Source: Paenibacillus_D tarimensis_A
GTDB lineage: Bacteria > Bacillota > Bacilli > Paenibacillales > Paenibacillaceae
NCBI GenBank assembly: GCA_041281825.1
Contig: CP166298.1
Location: 4,402,001-4,466,000, forward strand
Length of the DNA stretch: 64,000 nt
Reading direction: 5' to 3'
A program made the translations under genes and the position numbers. The notes under the pieces are model-generated. The model was not told where the DNA came from. It did not search any database and worked only from the letters and a program-made list of their open reading frames with translations. The number at the start of each line of letters is the position of its first letter. Within the stretch, counting starts at the first letter, position 1. This document shows, in pieces, positions 9,108-18,829 of the stretch.

Positions 9108-11674
9108 CGTTTCTCACCGCCCACTGCATAATTTTTCGCCTGCACCGTCCGGCCGTTAACGGTTACCGGTTCGTCGAGATAATTGACAATAATGGAAATT
9201 CCGTTTCCATATACCGTCTCGTAGACGCCCTCCCGGAGCTTCGTATGCCCCACGATCGGCTCCGTTCTGACGCCGGCAAGCGCCTCGTTCAGCTCCTCGT
9301 ACATTGATACGGCTTGATCGATCCATTCCCTGTAATTCGCGGAAAAAAGATAATCAAACATCGTCGATTTCAACTCCGAGGAGGCCGCGTGCGACCAGGT
9401 AAATCTGGGCGAAGCCCCATACTCGATCATCTTCAGCAAAGCCTCTCTGGAATTTTGCCGATCGTCCAGATTATAAGCGAAGCCCGCGTAATCGATCGAG
9501 CCGTGTACGACCATCTGATAGAAAGGCACTTCCTCATCCGTAATATTGAAACGGCTGCTTGCCATCGGGACGTCGATCAGATGCTTCGCATACGGCAGCG
9601 CGTAGGCGTTGCCTCCGGATATCATCAAATCCGGCGATTGTACAGATAGTTTTTCCAGCTGGTCTTTCACGATAAACTTGGCATTTTCCCTAAGCACGAC
9701 ACGGCCCGGTCTGTCATCCGAATTCAGCAGATCGCCCAGATCGCGGAGCGACAGGCCGTCTAATCCAAGACCATCATAGCCGCCCGCAAACCGCTCGACA
9801 TACGATGGCAGCCGTACAGGAGACAGGACGTAATAATCGCCGAGCAGCAGGTTCATCCGGTTGCGCGCCCGGTTGTAATGGGCCCTCCAAGCGACTTCTC
9901 TCGTTACATACCGCGCTGCGTCCCTGGTAGGCGAGAATCCCGGCGTGTTTTGGTACACGTTCTGAAACGCGACATCCGGATATAATTGTCCGCCCCCTTG
10001 GAGCAGCATATCGGACAGCTTACGGATTCCTGAAGCGCCGCCGAGAGCCCCTGTCGTCTTCACATTCGTCGGTATTTTATGATAGATCCCGTCGTTAAAC
10101 CAGCCGAGATAGCGCATTTGTACATTGGAAATGCCGCTGTTTTGGAGCTGCCCATAGATAGCCTCTGCCTGACTGAAGGTGGTCATCGCCGTATTCGATT
10201 CATACGGAACGCCAAGGATGAACTTCCGCTTCGTGACCGCCCCGACCATATCGAGATAGAACGGAATACTGTCTTTCTCCTCAAGCCGGATCAGCTTGCT
10301 CTCGGCTTGCAGCATGCCGCGGTACGTGGCAGCCATGCCGGAATAGTCGGCCTGATCGTTGTAGAGAAAGCTGTAGCGGACGGTGATGTTGCCTTCGTAT
10401 TTATTTTTGGTCAGTACCGGAATATCTTCAACCTTATTGGCCGTAGCCAGCGTGACCTCATCTTCATCGCGAATATTGAAGCTGGTGTAAGCGTAGTTGT
10501 AGGAATTGCGTTTGCCGCTTATATCCGCCCGGATGCTTGCGATCGCATCCCCCTCTTCAATGACGCCCATCCAGGCCGCATCTCCCGATTTCATACCGAA
10601 TACGGGCAAACGCGCATGTTCTGTAATTTGAGTGCGTCTTGAACTGCCGTAAGTCTGATTCGGTCCGTACAGCACCTGCGAATAATGCTCGTCCCGGACC
10701 TTCCCGTTATTATGATGGATCAGGCTTCCGGTCCCGTCCGGAACAAGCGAGTACCCGGAGCTTTCCGTCCCGGCCGCGCCGAAGTACGTCAGCAGGTCGA
10801 TCGAGCTGATTTGGTACGTATCGGCCTCCTCGATATGACCGGCCGGAATCGTGACAACGACCGAATCGCCGTCCAGCCTGTATTCGAGCGGAATGACGAA
10901 GCTCGGTTTATCGACGGCAACACCTTCGGAAATGCCGTTTGCTTCGTTATCCAGCTGAAGCTGCTCCTCGTCGTAACCCGCTTGTTCGAACGCGGCCAGC
11001 ATCTTTTTCAGCACAAGCTCTCTGGATACGACATCGTCCAGTCTTTCGAGTACATCCGGATTGGAATTCAACGGGTAGTATCTGGCGGATACGTATTTGG
11101 CATCCTCGGGCGACAGCTTGCTCAGCACGGCTTCTTCAAGCCGCTGCTTGCTGATCAGCTTCGGCAGGGCGTCGATTGCGCTCGTTGATTCGCCGACCGT
11201 GTAAGTGACCCGGATGCCGTTCTCAATGCTCTCAGTTACCGCCTGATTTCTCTCTACGCTGTCGGTGTAGCTGACAAACGTCATCAAATTCGTAAACCGG
11301 TCCCGGAAAGTAAGGGTAAATTGAGAGGACAATACCGCTTTCTCGTAAGGAGAGGCGATCATATCCTCCTCCCGGTCTTTCGGATTCGTCCACCAGACAT
11401 GGTTATTACGCTTGTCTCGAATAGCGACTTCGGCCGTTGCTTCGTGGTAATACATTTCGAGCGTCTCATTCTCCGCCGCAAGCAGCATGTCCTCCATCGG
11501 CGGGTTGCCGGCGGGCCGCAAGCGGGCTTCCGCTCCCTCTTCCAGGCCGCTTCGGTGCGGCATGAGCGCCACATCTTCGGTTCTGTCCAAGAGCAAGAAG
11601 TAGAAGGCCGCAGCAATGATCCCAAACAGCGCAGCGCATGCGGTGAGCGATATGATCAGCTTTCTGTTCTTCAT
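9104..11674 (-). CDS. DUF5696 domain protein, membrane-anchored
   Basis: An 856-residue protein with an uncleaved-looking N-terminal membrane segment (about 7-29) and a large extracellular part. The sequence resembles DUF5696 proteins, which in Paenibacillus-type genomes sit beside sugar permeases, Yip1-like and NHL proteins; no biochemical function is established that I know of. The middle and C-terminal parts (about 440-800) contain strands ending in Asp/Glu that would fit a glycosidase-like TIM barrel, but I cannot pin catalytic residues. ATG at 11674 with GAGGAGG. Its conserved place between permease pairs suggests a cell-surface role in handling polysaccharide for import. That role is inference. 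Confidence 0.8.
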   Translation of the reverse strand: MKNRKLIISLTACAALFGIIAAAFYFLLLDRTEDVALMPHRSGLEEGAEARLRPAGNPPMEDMLLAAENETLEMYYHEATAEVAIRDKRNNHVWWTNPKDREEDMIASPYEKAVLSSQFTLTFRDRFTNLMTFVSYTDSVERNQAVTESIENGIRVTYTVGESTSAIDALPKLISKQRLEEAVLSKLSPEDAKYVSARYYPLNSNPDVLERLDDVVSRELVLKKMLAAFEQAGYDEEQLQLDNEANGISEGVAVDKPSFVIPLEYRLDGDSVVVTIPAGHIEEADTYQISSIDLLTYFGAAGTESSGYSLVPDGTGSLIHHNNGKVRDEHYSQVLYGPNQTYGSSRRTQITEHARLPVFGMKSGDAAWMGVIEEGDAIASIRADISGKRNSYNYAYTSFNIRDEDEVTLATANKVEDIPVLTKNKYEGNITVRYSFLYNDQADYSGMAATYRGMLQAESKLIRLEEKDSIPFYLDMVGAVTKRKFILGVPYESNTAMTTFSQAEAIYGQLQNSGISNVQMRYLGWFNDGIYHKIPTNVKTTGALGGASGIRKLSDMLLQGGGQLYPDVAFQNVYQNTPGFSPTRDAARYVTREVAWRAHYNRARNRMNLLLGDYYVLSPVRLPSYVERFAGGYDGLGLDGLSLRDLGDLLNSDDRPGRVVLRENAKFIVKDQLEKLSVQSPDLMISGGNAYALPYAKHLIDVPMASSRFNITDEEVPFYQMVVHGSIDYAGFAYNLDDRQNSREALLKMIEYGASPRFTWSHAASSELKSTMFDYLFSANYREWIDQAVSMYEELNEALAGVRTEPIVGHTKLREGVYETVYGNGISIIVNYLDEPVTVNGRTVQAKNYAVGGEKR

Positions 11675-11689
11675 GACCTGCGGCCTCCT

Positions 11690-12310
11690 CTATAGTCTGA
11701 ATATAATTTCTCTGTATACGTTGTAGCCAAAATCGATCATTTGTTGAATCAGACTGAACATCAGCATCGTCAAAAACACGATGATCATCGCAACGACAAC
11801 TGTCAGCGCCATGGTCGCCACCGTCTTGCCCGCCGTATATTGATGAACCGTCATCGTGCCGATGAACAACAGAAACAGCGACCAAAGCAGTGCTACCGTA
11901 TTGAATAGCCAGTAAAATGCCGTCTCCTCGAGCGTCATGACATTGCTGATGAGCGTTAACGGCAAAATGATGAGAATGATCGGCACCAGCGAATAAGCAG
12001 AAGCCAGAAAGATATCCTTGAACTTCCCTTCCCCGTCCATCAGCGTTGTGACCGACCAGTTCGAAACGCACCAGAGGGCAAAGGGAACCAGAATGTACTT
12101 GATTTCATTCAAGCTGTTCATTGTCAGCGGATCGTAGTAATTAACCAGAAATCCGGAATACTGTCTGTTCACAATCATCACGATCATCAGGGCAATCAAA
12201 ATAATAATTCCGGCGCGGACCTTCCCCTTGTTCTCATATTTCAAGTCCCAGAACCCCTCAAACGGATGAAAAATAAGGCGAAGCGGAAATTTAACCAGAT
12301 ATTGTTTCAT
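11690..12310 (-). CDS. Yip1-family membrane protein
   Basis: A 206-residue integral membrane protein with five likely helices (about 34-48, 70-88, 105-125, 133-155, 163-190), matching the Yip1/YIP1 family pattern. The bacterial members have no known activity. It overlaps the end of the NHL/TPR gene by 20 bp and is followed 15 bp later by the DUF5696 gene, so all three are probably made together. AAGGAGG precedes the ATG at 12310. It may act as a membrane platform for its two neighbours; this is inference from constant gene order. Confidence 0.78.
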   Translation of the reverse strand: MKQYLVKFPLRLIFHPFEGFWDLKYENKGKVRAGIIILIALMIVMIVNRQYSGFLVNYYDPLTMNSLNEIKYILVPFALWCVSNWSVTTLMDGEGKFKDIFLASAYSLVPIILIILPLTLISNVMTLEETAFYWLFNTVALLWSLFLLFIGTMTVHQYTAGKTVATMALTVVVAMIIVFLTMLMFSLIQQMIDFGYNVYREIIFRL

Positions 12311-13757
12311 TTGTTCGAACCCTCCTTGATCTGTATTTCTTGAAGGTTCTATAACCGGCGAAGCCGATGACCAGCAACAGGAGTACGTTCATCGCCGTGC
12401 CGAAATGTTCTCTCACAACGTCTTTGCGGTACCGTTTGAAGGCGGTGGAATAATATTTGCGGTTCATGCCCAGCTTGAAATATTCCATCGCTTCCTTGTT
12501 CCGGCGCTCCATGAGATACGCTTTCCCGATCCCAATGTAGGCGATTTCGAAATTGGCGTTTAACCGGAGCGCCTCCCGCCAATGCCGTACGGCCTCTTCC
12601 ACTTTACCCTCTGCCTGCATGCCGATTGCCGAATTGACCGCTTGACCGAACGCCGTCGGTTCAAATACAACGATCCGGTTTCTGCCGCGGTCAAGCACGG
12701 CAATCCGGTCCCCCACATAAGTCAGGGCGACCGGAGTCCGGAAGACGCCAAGCTGATTGCCGACCCCTCCGAATACATAAAGCAGCTTGCCCTCGTCGTC
12801 ATACGTAAAGATGCGTCCCCGCTGCGCATCCAGCACGCTGTACATGCCGGTCCCGTGCACAGTGATGTCAATGAACCTTGACGGCCCCCGGTTCGCACCG
12901 AGTTCATCGTACTGAACATCCCCTATGACGCCGAAATATCCATGCCGCTTCAAAATATCCTCTCCGGAAGGATTTAGCCGCTTCACCGGCTCATTCGAGC
13001 CCGGATCGACATTCGTCGCATACACGAAGCCGCGTTCATCGATATCGACACCCGAAAATTCGCTCGGAATAAACAGCACCATCCGTTCCCTCTGTTCCCT
13101 TGTCGCAAGAAGCTTCCATATATAATCGCCGAAGCCCGGACGGACTTTGTTCGTGCCGACGTACCCGAGAAATTCACCTTTCTCGTCGAACTGCATGATG
13201 CCCTCGAATACGCCGCGCGCCACGACATATACCCTGTCCGCATAATCGACCGTCAGCTTGAGAGGGTAGAACGTGAAATCGGACGGGAGAATATCGGACT
13301 GCGGATTCTCGATCGTCCGGATCAGCCGCCCTTCCTCCGACAGAATAACGACTCTGCGTTTTTCCGTATCGGCCACATAGATGATGCCGGCGTTCGTCAC
13401 AAAGATGCCTGAAGGAGCGCTGAACCCGTCAGTTATCCCGTTGTTGTCGAAGGAGTCGATGGTCCGGACCACGTTCCAATTTTCGTCCAGATGGACGATT
13501 CTTTTATTGCCGCTGTCCAGAATATAGATGTGACCGCTGGGCGCGACGAACAAGTCGTTCGGCTGATTGAAGCTGCCGACGCCCAGAGCGTTGCCGTTAT
13601 AGGAAACGGACGGCAAATACCCGGACGGAGACGGCACCGCATACCCGTAGTAACTGTAGTTATAACCCTCGTAAGGAGTGACAGCGGCTGTCGGAAGCGG
13701 AACGGAAACGAACAGCAGCAGAGCAACCAGCGATAGTACGATTTTCTTGGTTCGCAT
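12291..13757 (-). CDS. NHL-repeat beta-propeller protein with TPR and C-terminal membrane anchor
   Basis: A 488-residue protein. A signal peptide (about 1-26) is followed by Tyr-rich sequence and six or so NHL repeats (about 55-375, for example QPNDLFVAPSGHIYILDSGN and GFSAPSGIFVTNAGIIYVAD), then a TPR-like helical part (about 378-435) and a single membrane helix (about 447-463) with a short basic tail. The propeller and TPR should face outward. NHL propellers usually bind partners or ligands rather than catalyse. The GGGGGAG site precedes the ATG at 13757. It opens the NHL-Yip1-DUF5696 block inserted between two permease pairs. Family call is secure; function unknown. Confidence 0.82.
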   Translation of the reverse strand: MRTKKIVLSLVALLLFVSVPLPTAAVTPYEGYNYSYYGYAVPSPSGYLPSVSYNGNALGVGSFNQPNDLFVAPSGHIYILDSGNKRIVHLDENWNVVRTIDSFDNNGITDGFSAPSGIFVTNAGIIYVADTEKRRVVILSEEGRLIRTIENPQSDILPSDFTFYPLKLTVDYADRVYVVARGVFEGIMQFDEKGEFLGYVGTNKVRPGFGDYIWKLLATREQRERMVLFIPSEFSGVDIDERGFVYATNVDPGSNEPVKRLNPSGEDILKRHGYFGVIGDVQYDELGANRGPSRFIDITVHGTGMYSVLDAQRGRIFTYDDEGKLLYVFGGVGNQLGVFRTPVALTYVGDRIAVLDRGRNRIVVFEPTAFGQAVNSAIGMQAEGKVEEAVRHWREALRLNANFEIAYIGIGKAYLMERRNKEAMEYFKLGMNRKYYSTAFKRYRKDVVREHFGTAMNVLLLLVIGFAGYRTFKKYRSRRVRTNETISG

Positions 13758-13772
13758 GATGTCGTCTCCCCC

Positions 13773-14654
13773 TTAATCCTTCATGCCCGACGTTGCCATC
13801 GTTTCGATGATTCTGCTCTGAGCGAAGATGAAGAACAGAATCGGCACACTCATCATCAATAGGGCGACCGCTGCGGCAACGCCTTGGCGGGCAATACCCC
13901 CGAATATAATCTGGTCAAGCGCATAGTGGAGCGATTTCAGCTGTTCGCTGTAAATAAAACCGTTGCCCTGGTTGCCCCATAACATTTGAAACAGCAGAAT
14001 GATCAATGTCAGCCACGCCGGACGGACGTTCGGCATTACGATTGACCAAAAGATCCGGTATTCGTTCGCTCCGTCAATCTTGGCCGATTCCAGCAGCGCA
14101 TCCGGGATTTGCTCCATGAACTGCTTCATCAAATATAAGCCGAGCGGAAAAGCGAACGACGGGATAATAAGCGCCCAATACGTATCGACAAGACCGATCC
14201 AGGACATGATCATATAGTTCGGAACCTGCGTAACGTGAAATGAGAACATGAGCGCCAGAACCACAATCGCAAAGAGAATGTTCCGGCCCGGAAATTTATG
14301 CTTCGCAAGCGGATACGCCGCCGCGGAGGCAATCAGTACATGCCCGATAATGCCGGCCGCCGTAATGAATACCGTGTTAAAAATATATCTCGAGAACGGA
14401 ACCCACGAATTTGCCATTAGCGAAAACAAATCGGCGAAATTGTTCAGCGTCGGATTGCGGACAAACAGCTTCGGCGGGAACAAAAAGATCTCGTCCAAAG
14501 GCTTGAACGCGGCGTTAATCGCAAAGACGAGCGGCAGTGCCATAAACGCTCCCATAACTGCCAGAAAGGAGAATAACGACAAGTTTCCCGCGAGCGACCG
14601 GTTCACGTGTTTGGTGCGGCGAAGTTTAAGCGAAGATATCACGGCGTTATTCAC
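13773..14654 (-). CDS. Carbohydrate ABC transporter permease, MalG type (first pair)
   Basis: A 293-residue permease with six membrane segments and an EAA loop (DALLESAKIDGANEYRIFW). The GTG start at 14654 lies inside the last codons of the MalF-type gene (8-bp overlap), so translation is likely coupled; no strong separate ribosome site is visible. It pairs with the product of 14647-15603. The locus thus has two complete permease pairs. It is followed 15 bp later by the NHL/TPR gene. Confidence 0.92.
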   Translation of the reverse strand: MNNAVISSLKLRRTKHVNRSLAGNLSLFSFLAVMGAFMALPLVFAINAAFKPLDEIFLFPPKLFVRNPTLNNFADLFSLMANSWVPFSRYIFNTVFITAAGIIGHVLIASAAAYPLAKHKFPGRNILFAIVVLALMFSFHVTQVPNYMIMSWIGLVDTYWALIIPSFAFPLGLYLMKQFMEQIPDALLESAKIDGANEYRIFWSIVMPNVRPAWLTLIILLFQMLWGNQGNGFIYSEQLKSLHYALDQIIFGGIARQGVAAAVALLMMSVPILFFIFAQSRIIETMATSGMKD

Positions 14655-15603
14655 CCACTTTCTTTAACAGTCTTTGAACGATCAGGTTCGTGCCGAGCAT
14701 CATCGCGAACAGCACGGTCGCAATTGCCGAAGCATAACCCATCTCGAACCGGATCGTACCGAAGTCGATCAGATGCGTAACGATCGTGTGGCCCGCATAG
14801 TTGACGCTCGGAAAACCGGCCAGATAGATTGATACGTCCGCGACGGCGAAAGAGGTTGTGATCTGGATGACCGCGCCGAACATCAGCTGCGGTCTCATCG
14901 AAGGCAGTGTAATATACCAGAGCTCTTGAAACCGGTTCTTCACGCCGTCGACGGCCCCCGCTTCATACAGCGTTTTGTCGACCGTTTGCAGACCTGCAAT
15001 AAAAGCCAGGAAGCCGGTCCCCAGACTGAGCCATAATTGCACGAGAATCAACACGGCCAAAATGTACTTCTCTTCCTTCAGCCACTGGATCGGCTCGAAC
15101 AGAATGCCGACCTTGATCAAAAAGCCGTTGACGAAGCCGTACCGGTCGCCGGAAAAGATGATGTTCCATATAAAATAGATGTTTCCGGAAATCGACGGCG
15201 CATAGAATATAAGGGTCATAATCGCCCTGACTTTCGGACGGAATTCATTGATGATCCAGGCGAACAGGAAGCAGGCTAAATAACTGACCGGACCTGTGAT
15301 CGCCGCAAACAGCATCGTGTTCTTAAGCGAGATCAGGAAAATATCGTCGTCCAGAAACAGCCGCGTATAGTTCTGCCATCCGATAAATGTCGGAAATTCC
15401 AGCATGTTAAAGTAAGTGAAGCTGATGAGCATCGACATTAATACAGGCATAACGGTAAACAGGCCGAAGATCAGAAAGAACGGAGCGATCAGAATATAGG
15501 AATGCTTATGATTTCCGATCTGTCTGATGAGTTTTGCCAAGCGGGTACGGGGAGCCGTGCCCGCCCTTTTGCCGTTAACCGCATATTTGATTGTGTTTGG
15601 CAT
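14647..15603 (-). CDS. Carbohydrate ABC transporter permease, MalF type (first pair)
   Basis: A 318-residue permease with six membrane segments and the EAA loop (KTLYEAGAVDGVKNRFQELW). It starts 12 bp after the large solute-binding protein gene, with GGGGAGAGG in front of the ATG at 15603, and overlaps the next permease. Expected to form the translocation channel with 13773-14654, taking cargo from the 976-residue binding protein or the lipoprotein binding protein. Substrate is not readable from the permease itself. Confidence 0.92.
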   Translation of the reverse strand: MPNTIKYAVNGKRAGTAPRTRLAKLIRQIGNHKHSYILIAPFFLIFGLFTVMPVLMSMLISFTYFNMLEFPTFIGWQNYTRLFLDDDIFLISLKNTMLFAAITGPVSYLACFLFAWIINEFRPKVRAIMTLIFYAPSISGNIYFIWNIIFSGDRYGFVNGFLIKVGILFEPIQWLKEEKYILAVLILVQLWLSLGTGFLAFIAGLQTVDKTLYEAGAVDGVKNRFQELWYITLPSMRPQLMFGAVIQITTSFAVADVSIYLAGFPSVNYAGHTIVTHLIDFGTIRFEMGYASAIATVLFAMMLGTNLIVQRLLKKVGE

Positions 15604-15615
15604 GTCGCCTCTCCC

Positions 15616-18546
15616 CTATTCCGTCGGCAAGCCGAACTCAATTCGCTTGAACGTCATTTCCTCTTGGATATATTGCACATAGTCCGTCAACGCTTCGCGC
15701 GGCTCCGTCCGGCCGACAACAGTTTTATAAAATGCGTTGATCAGATGCCTTCCGGTAAAGTAGCCGCCCGGCACTTCCGGAATGCCCTTAACCTCTTCAA
15801 ATTGTGCGGATAAATTCTTATAATCGGCAATCGGCCACGGGAGCTGCCCCAGTGCCTCAATGTTGGCGGTCGGGTAACGCGCCGCAGCGCCCATTAAACC
15901 TTCCATTTCCCGGCCGAACTTCGTCTGGGTATCCGCGGAAGTCCACCATTTCATGAATTCCCATGCCGCTTCCTTGTCCTGCGCTTTCTCCAGCATAAGC
16001 ACGGAGCTTCCTCCGCTCGGAACGCTGCGGTCGATTGTACCGTCTTCCTTGACCACGCCGGGTACCGGGACGAAACCCCATAATCCTCTGATTTCCGGCG
16101 CGAATACGGTCAGTTGATTGTACGTCGTGTAATCCGACAGTCCGATCGGCATTTCGCCGGTCCGAATACGGTTCGCAAAGTCGAATTCACGCGGCAGCTT
16201 GTAATCGGTATACAACTCGGTCCATTCCTTAAATATTCGGACTGCGGTTTCGGAATCCAGGTCCGACTGCTTGTCGTCGTTTCTGTAGAACTGTCCGCCA
16301 TGCTGGAATAACAGCGCGGCATATACCGAGTTCGGCGGAATATTTTCGCCCGGATATTGCGGCTGCAGCGCGAGCGGGAGCCCGAATTCAAGGTGGTTCT
16401 TACTTAAGACCGCGAGCAGCGTATAGACGTCCTGCCATGTTTGCGGAATCTCGAGACCTAATTCTTTCAAGATATCTTTGCGGTAGAACAGCATATTGAA
16501 AGTCTGTGTTTCCGGCAGCGCGTAATATCCGCCGTCGAAATGATACGGAACCATTGCGCTCGCTCGGAAGCGTTCTGCAACCTCATTGAAATCCGCAAAC
16601 TGCGACAGGTCGGCAGCCGCTCCCCGCAGCGCGTAGTTCACCGGAATATCGTTGCCGATCTGCATCGCAACATCCGGTCCTTGTCCGGCAAGCGTCGCAG
16701 GCAGCAAATATTGCATCTGAACGAGCTTCAGGTTGACGCTGATGCCCGACTCGGGTGTAAACGTATCGTCGATCATGGCTTTCATCGTCTGTGCCTGATC
16801 CCGTCCGCTGCCGATCCATACGGTGATCGAACGCTTCGCACCTTCGTCGGCCACATTGCCGATTTCGTTGTAGTCGATGAAGAACGAATACGCGAACCGG
16901 GTGACCTCATGCCGCATTTTCGAGAACCATCCGGCCGATCCCTTGGAAAGCTTCTTGCCGGGCGAAGCGACGACAATCGAATCAATCTCAAGAGGCATTT
17001 CCCTCGCCTGCAGAATCCATGTTCCAAGCCCCCCGGCATTGATCTTGAAGGCGGTTAGACGACGCGGAATCGTTTCCGGACGCCGGACCATGTCGAGAAG
17101 CTGATCCGACATCGTCAGCAGGACGGCCTCCCGGTCCGAACGTTCGCCCCGCATGCTCTCCAATTGTTTGGCGACTGCCGTGAGCCTGGCGCTCTCTTCG
17201 GTAAATACGCCGATCATGTCCGGGATCTTCTTCTCCAGTTGGTAGTCCCGGAATTCATCCGGCGCCGTCCCCGTAATCATTAACACTTTCCGGTACATCG
17301 CATTGAGGTTCAGCAGGCTCGTTTCGACTTCGCGAATGAGCGGAGACAACCTGCCGAGCGTAACCTCCAGTTTCACTACGTTCTTTCCTTCATTCAGGTA
17401 AAAGAGGTATGGATCTTCCCCCCCCAGCAGTTCCATATTAAATCCGCTACGATAATTGAACCGGAGCTCTTCGGCTTCCTTGAACGGCACTTCACCGTTA
17501 ATCGTCAGCTTTCTGACGGAATCGACGCCGCGGGTGAAATCCTGTTTGACTTTCAATCCGATGCTATATAATCCGGTCTCCGGCGCTTCCACTTCCCATG
17601 CAATCCATTGACCGGGCACTCTCCAATTGAAACCGCCGATCGTATTGACTCTGATCAATGACGGGCTGTACGGTTCTACATTCGGACTGGACCGGTCGGA
17701 TATTGGATACAGGGTCGGCGACGATTTGCTGACGGCATCCTCTCCCTGAACTTCAATCATGTGACCCGCCGTTACCGTCAAGCCTTCCGCTTCATACCGT
17801 TTCAACAGCTCCTCATAGGGCAGCAGCGGGTTTTCCTTGTAAATCCGGATGTGTCTGATCACAACCGGTTCCCTTTGGGAGATGAATGTAATCGTATGTT
17901 TGCCTGCCGTAAAATAAAACTTGAACGGCTCTTCGTAATAACCTTCGACATCCTTGAAGATTTGCTCTTGCCACATCGGCTTTTCGGTTTGCTGCGGCCG
18001 CAGATCGTTGCCGCGGTTGTCCCGTTTGATTTCATCCGACAGATTTGTCCAAATTCGGTAAAATTGCAAATATGCCGCTTCCGCAAATGGCAGCTGTCCG
18101 TCAATCAGGATGGAACGTTGAATATCCGAGCTCTTGCCTTCGATGGGATAATACAACATGGACATGTTGTACATTCCCGTTTCGGGAACGTCAACCTCCC
18201 ATTCGATGCGACCCTGCTCATCCGTCCAGACGGATACGCCCTGCACGCCTTCAAAGTTATCGAACTTCTTCATCTCCATACCGTCGGCTGACGTATAAGT
18301 ATCCGCGTCGATAACAATTTCGCGTTCAGGCTGGGCGGCACCGGCATGCGCATTCGCATAATCCGCATAAGTATAACGTCCCTCGGGAACGTCCGGCAGA
18401 TCAAAGTCCGCGCTATGCGAGGCGGCAGCGTCCGTTTTTTCTTCCGCGCTAAGCGCAACGTCACCTGTCCGAGGGAAAATCAGAGCGACCAACATTATGA
18501 TCATGAGCCGCGATACTAAAGCTTTGAACCTGTTCTCTCCATTCAC
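15616..18546 (-). CDS. Extracellular solute-binding protein fused to N-terminal beta-sandwich domains
   Basis: A 976-residue secreted protein, about twice the usual length of a sugar-binding protein. A signal peptide (about 1-34, ending LSA) without lipobox is followed by two beta-sandwich regions (about 80-240 and 265-400) that read like carbohydrate-binding modules: each has an IEWEVDVPETGMY / IAWEVEAPETGLY strand. A helical part (about 405-490) follows, then a family-1 type solute-binding domain (about 565-970). With no lipid anchor it must be held otherwise or released. The GTG start at 18546 is preceded by AAGGGGA. A plausible role is to hold polysaccharide and pass oligosaccharides to the adjoining permeases. 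Fusion is seen; role is inferred. Confidence 0.85.
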   Translation of the reverse strand: MNGENRFKALVSRLMIIMLVALIFPRTGDVALSAEEKTDAAASHSADFDLPDVPEGRYTYADYANAHAGAAQPEREIVIDADTYTSADGMEMKKFDNFEGVQGVSVWTDEQGRIEWEVDVPETGMYNMSMLYYPIEGKSSDIQRSILIDGQLPFAEAAYLQFYRIWTNLSDEIKRDNRGNDLRPQQTEKPMWQEQIFKDVEGYYEEPFKFYFTAGKHTITFISQREPVVIRHIRIYKENPLLPYEELLKRYEAEGLTVTAGHMIEVQGEDAVSKSSPTLYPISDRSSPNVEPYSPSLIRVNTIGGFNWRVPGQWIAWEVEAPETGLYSIGLKVKQDFTRGVDSVRKLTINGEVPFKEAEELRFNYRSGFNMELLGGEDPYLFYLNEGKNVVKLEVTLGRLSPLIREVETSLLNLNAMYRKVLMITGTAPDEFRDYQLEKKIPDMIGVFTEESARLTAVAKQLESMRGERSDREAVLLTMSDQLLDMVRRPETIPRRLTAFKINAGGLGTWILQAREMPLEIDSIVVASPGKKLSKGSAGWFSKMRHEVTRFAYSFFIDYNEIGNVADEGAKRSITVWIGSGRDQAQTMKAMIDDTFTPESGISVNLKLVQMQYLLPATLAGQGPDVAMQIGNDIPVNYALRGAAADLSQFADFNEVAERFRASAMVPYHFDGGYYALPETQTFNMLFYRKDILKELGLEIPQTWQDVYTLLAVLSKNHLEFGLPLALQPQYPGENIPPNSVYAALLFQHGGQFYRNDDKQSDLDSETAVRIFKEWTELYTDYKLPREFDFANRIRTGEMPIGLSDYTTYNQLTVFAPEIRGLWGFVPVPGVVKEDGTIDRSVPSGGSSVLMLEKAQDKEAAWEFMKWWTSADTQTKFGREMEGLMGAAARYPTANIEALGQLPWPIADYKNLSAQFEEVKGIPEVPGGYFTGRHLINAFYKTVVGRTEPREALTDYVQYIQEEMTFKRIEFGLPTE

Positions 18547-18596
18547 TGCAAATCCCCTTTCTTATCCCTCTTCCATTCCAATCGGCACGAGATACG

Positions 18597-18716
18597 GCAC
18601 AAAAAAAGATGGCAAGCGGAAACGGCTGTCTTTTCGCACGAACCGCCGGCTGCAATCTTTTATGCAGCTCGGTTCCGGGCCGTACATGGCTTTGGCGGCA
18701 TCGTTTCGCGATGAAA
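18597..18716. repeat. Modular hairpin repeat family, copy B (inverted relative to copy A)
   Basis: Reverse complement of much of the element at 5702-5890: shared blocks include GCATCGTTTCGCGATGAAA, TGCAGCTCGGTTC and GGCAAGCGgAAACGGCT. It lies in the gap between the two solute-binding protein genes, next to a strong palindrome. No gene is seen in this 283-bp gap. Confidence 0.8.
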
Positions 18717-18758
18717 TATAAGCCTGTATAAGAGTGAAGCTTATACAGGCTTATATTT
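18714..18758. repeat. Perfect 19-bp inverted repeat between the two binding-protein genes
   Basis: Arms AAATATAAGCCTGTATAAG (18714-18732) and its exact reverse complement (18740-18758) with a 7-base loop. On the transcribed strand the hairpin falls 72 nt after the stop of the lipoprotein binding protein. It has no full T-run, so it more likely protects or attenuates the mRNA than ends it, allowing more binding protein than permease to be made. Confidence 0.85.
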
Positions 18759-18829
18759 TGAAGGAAATCTTAAGACATGAACTCCGAAGATTTTCCCGCA
18801 TGACCAAACTTTTTGAACATGTATTGATA

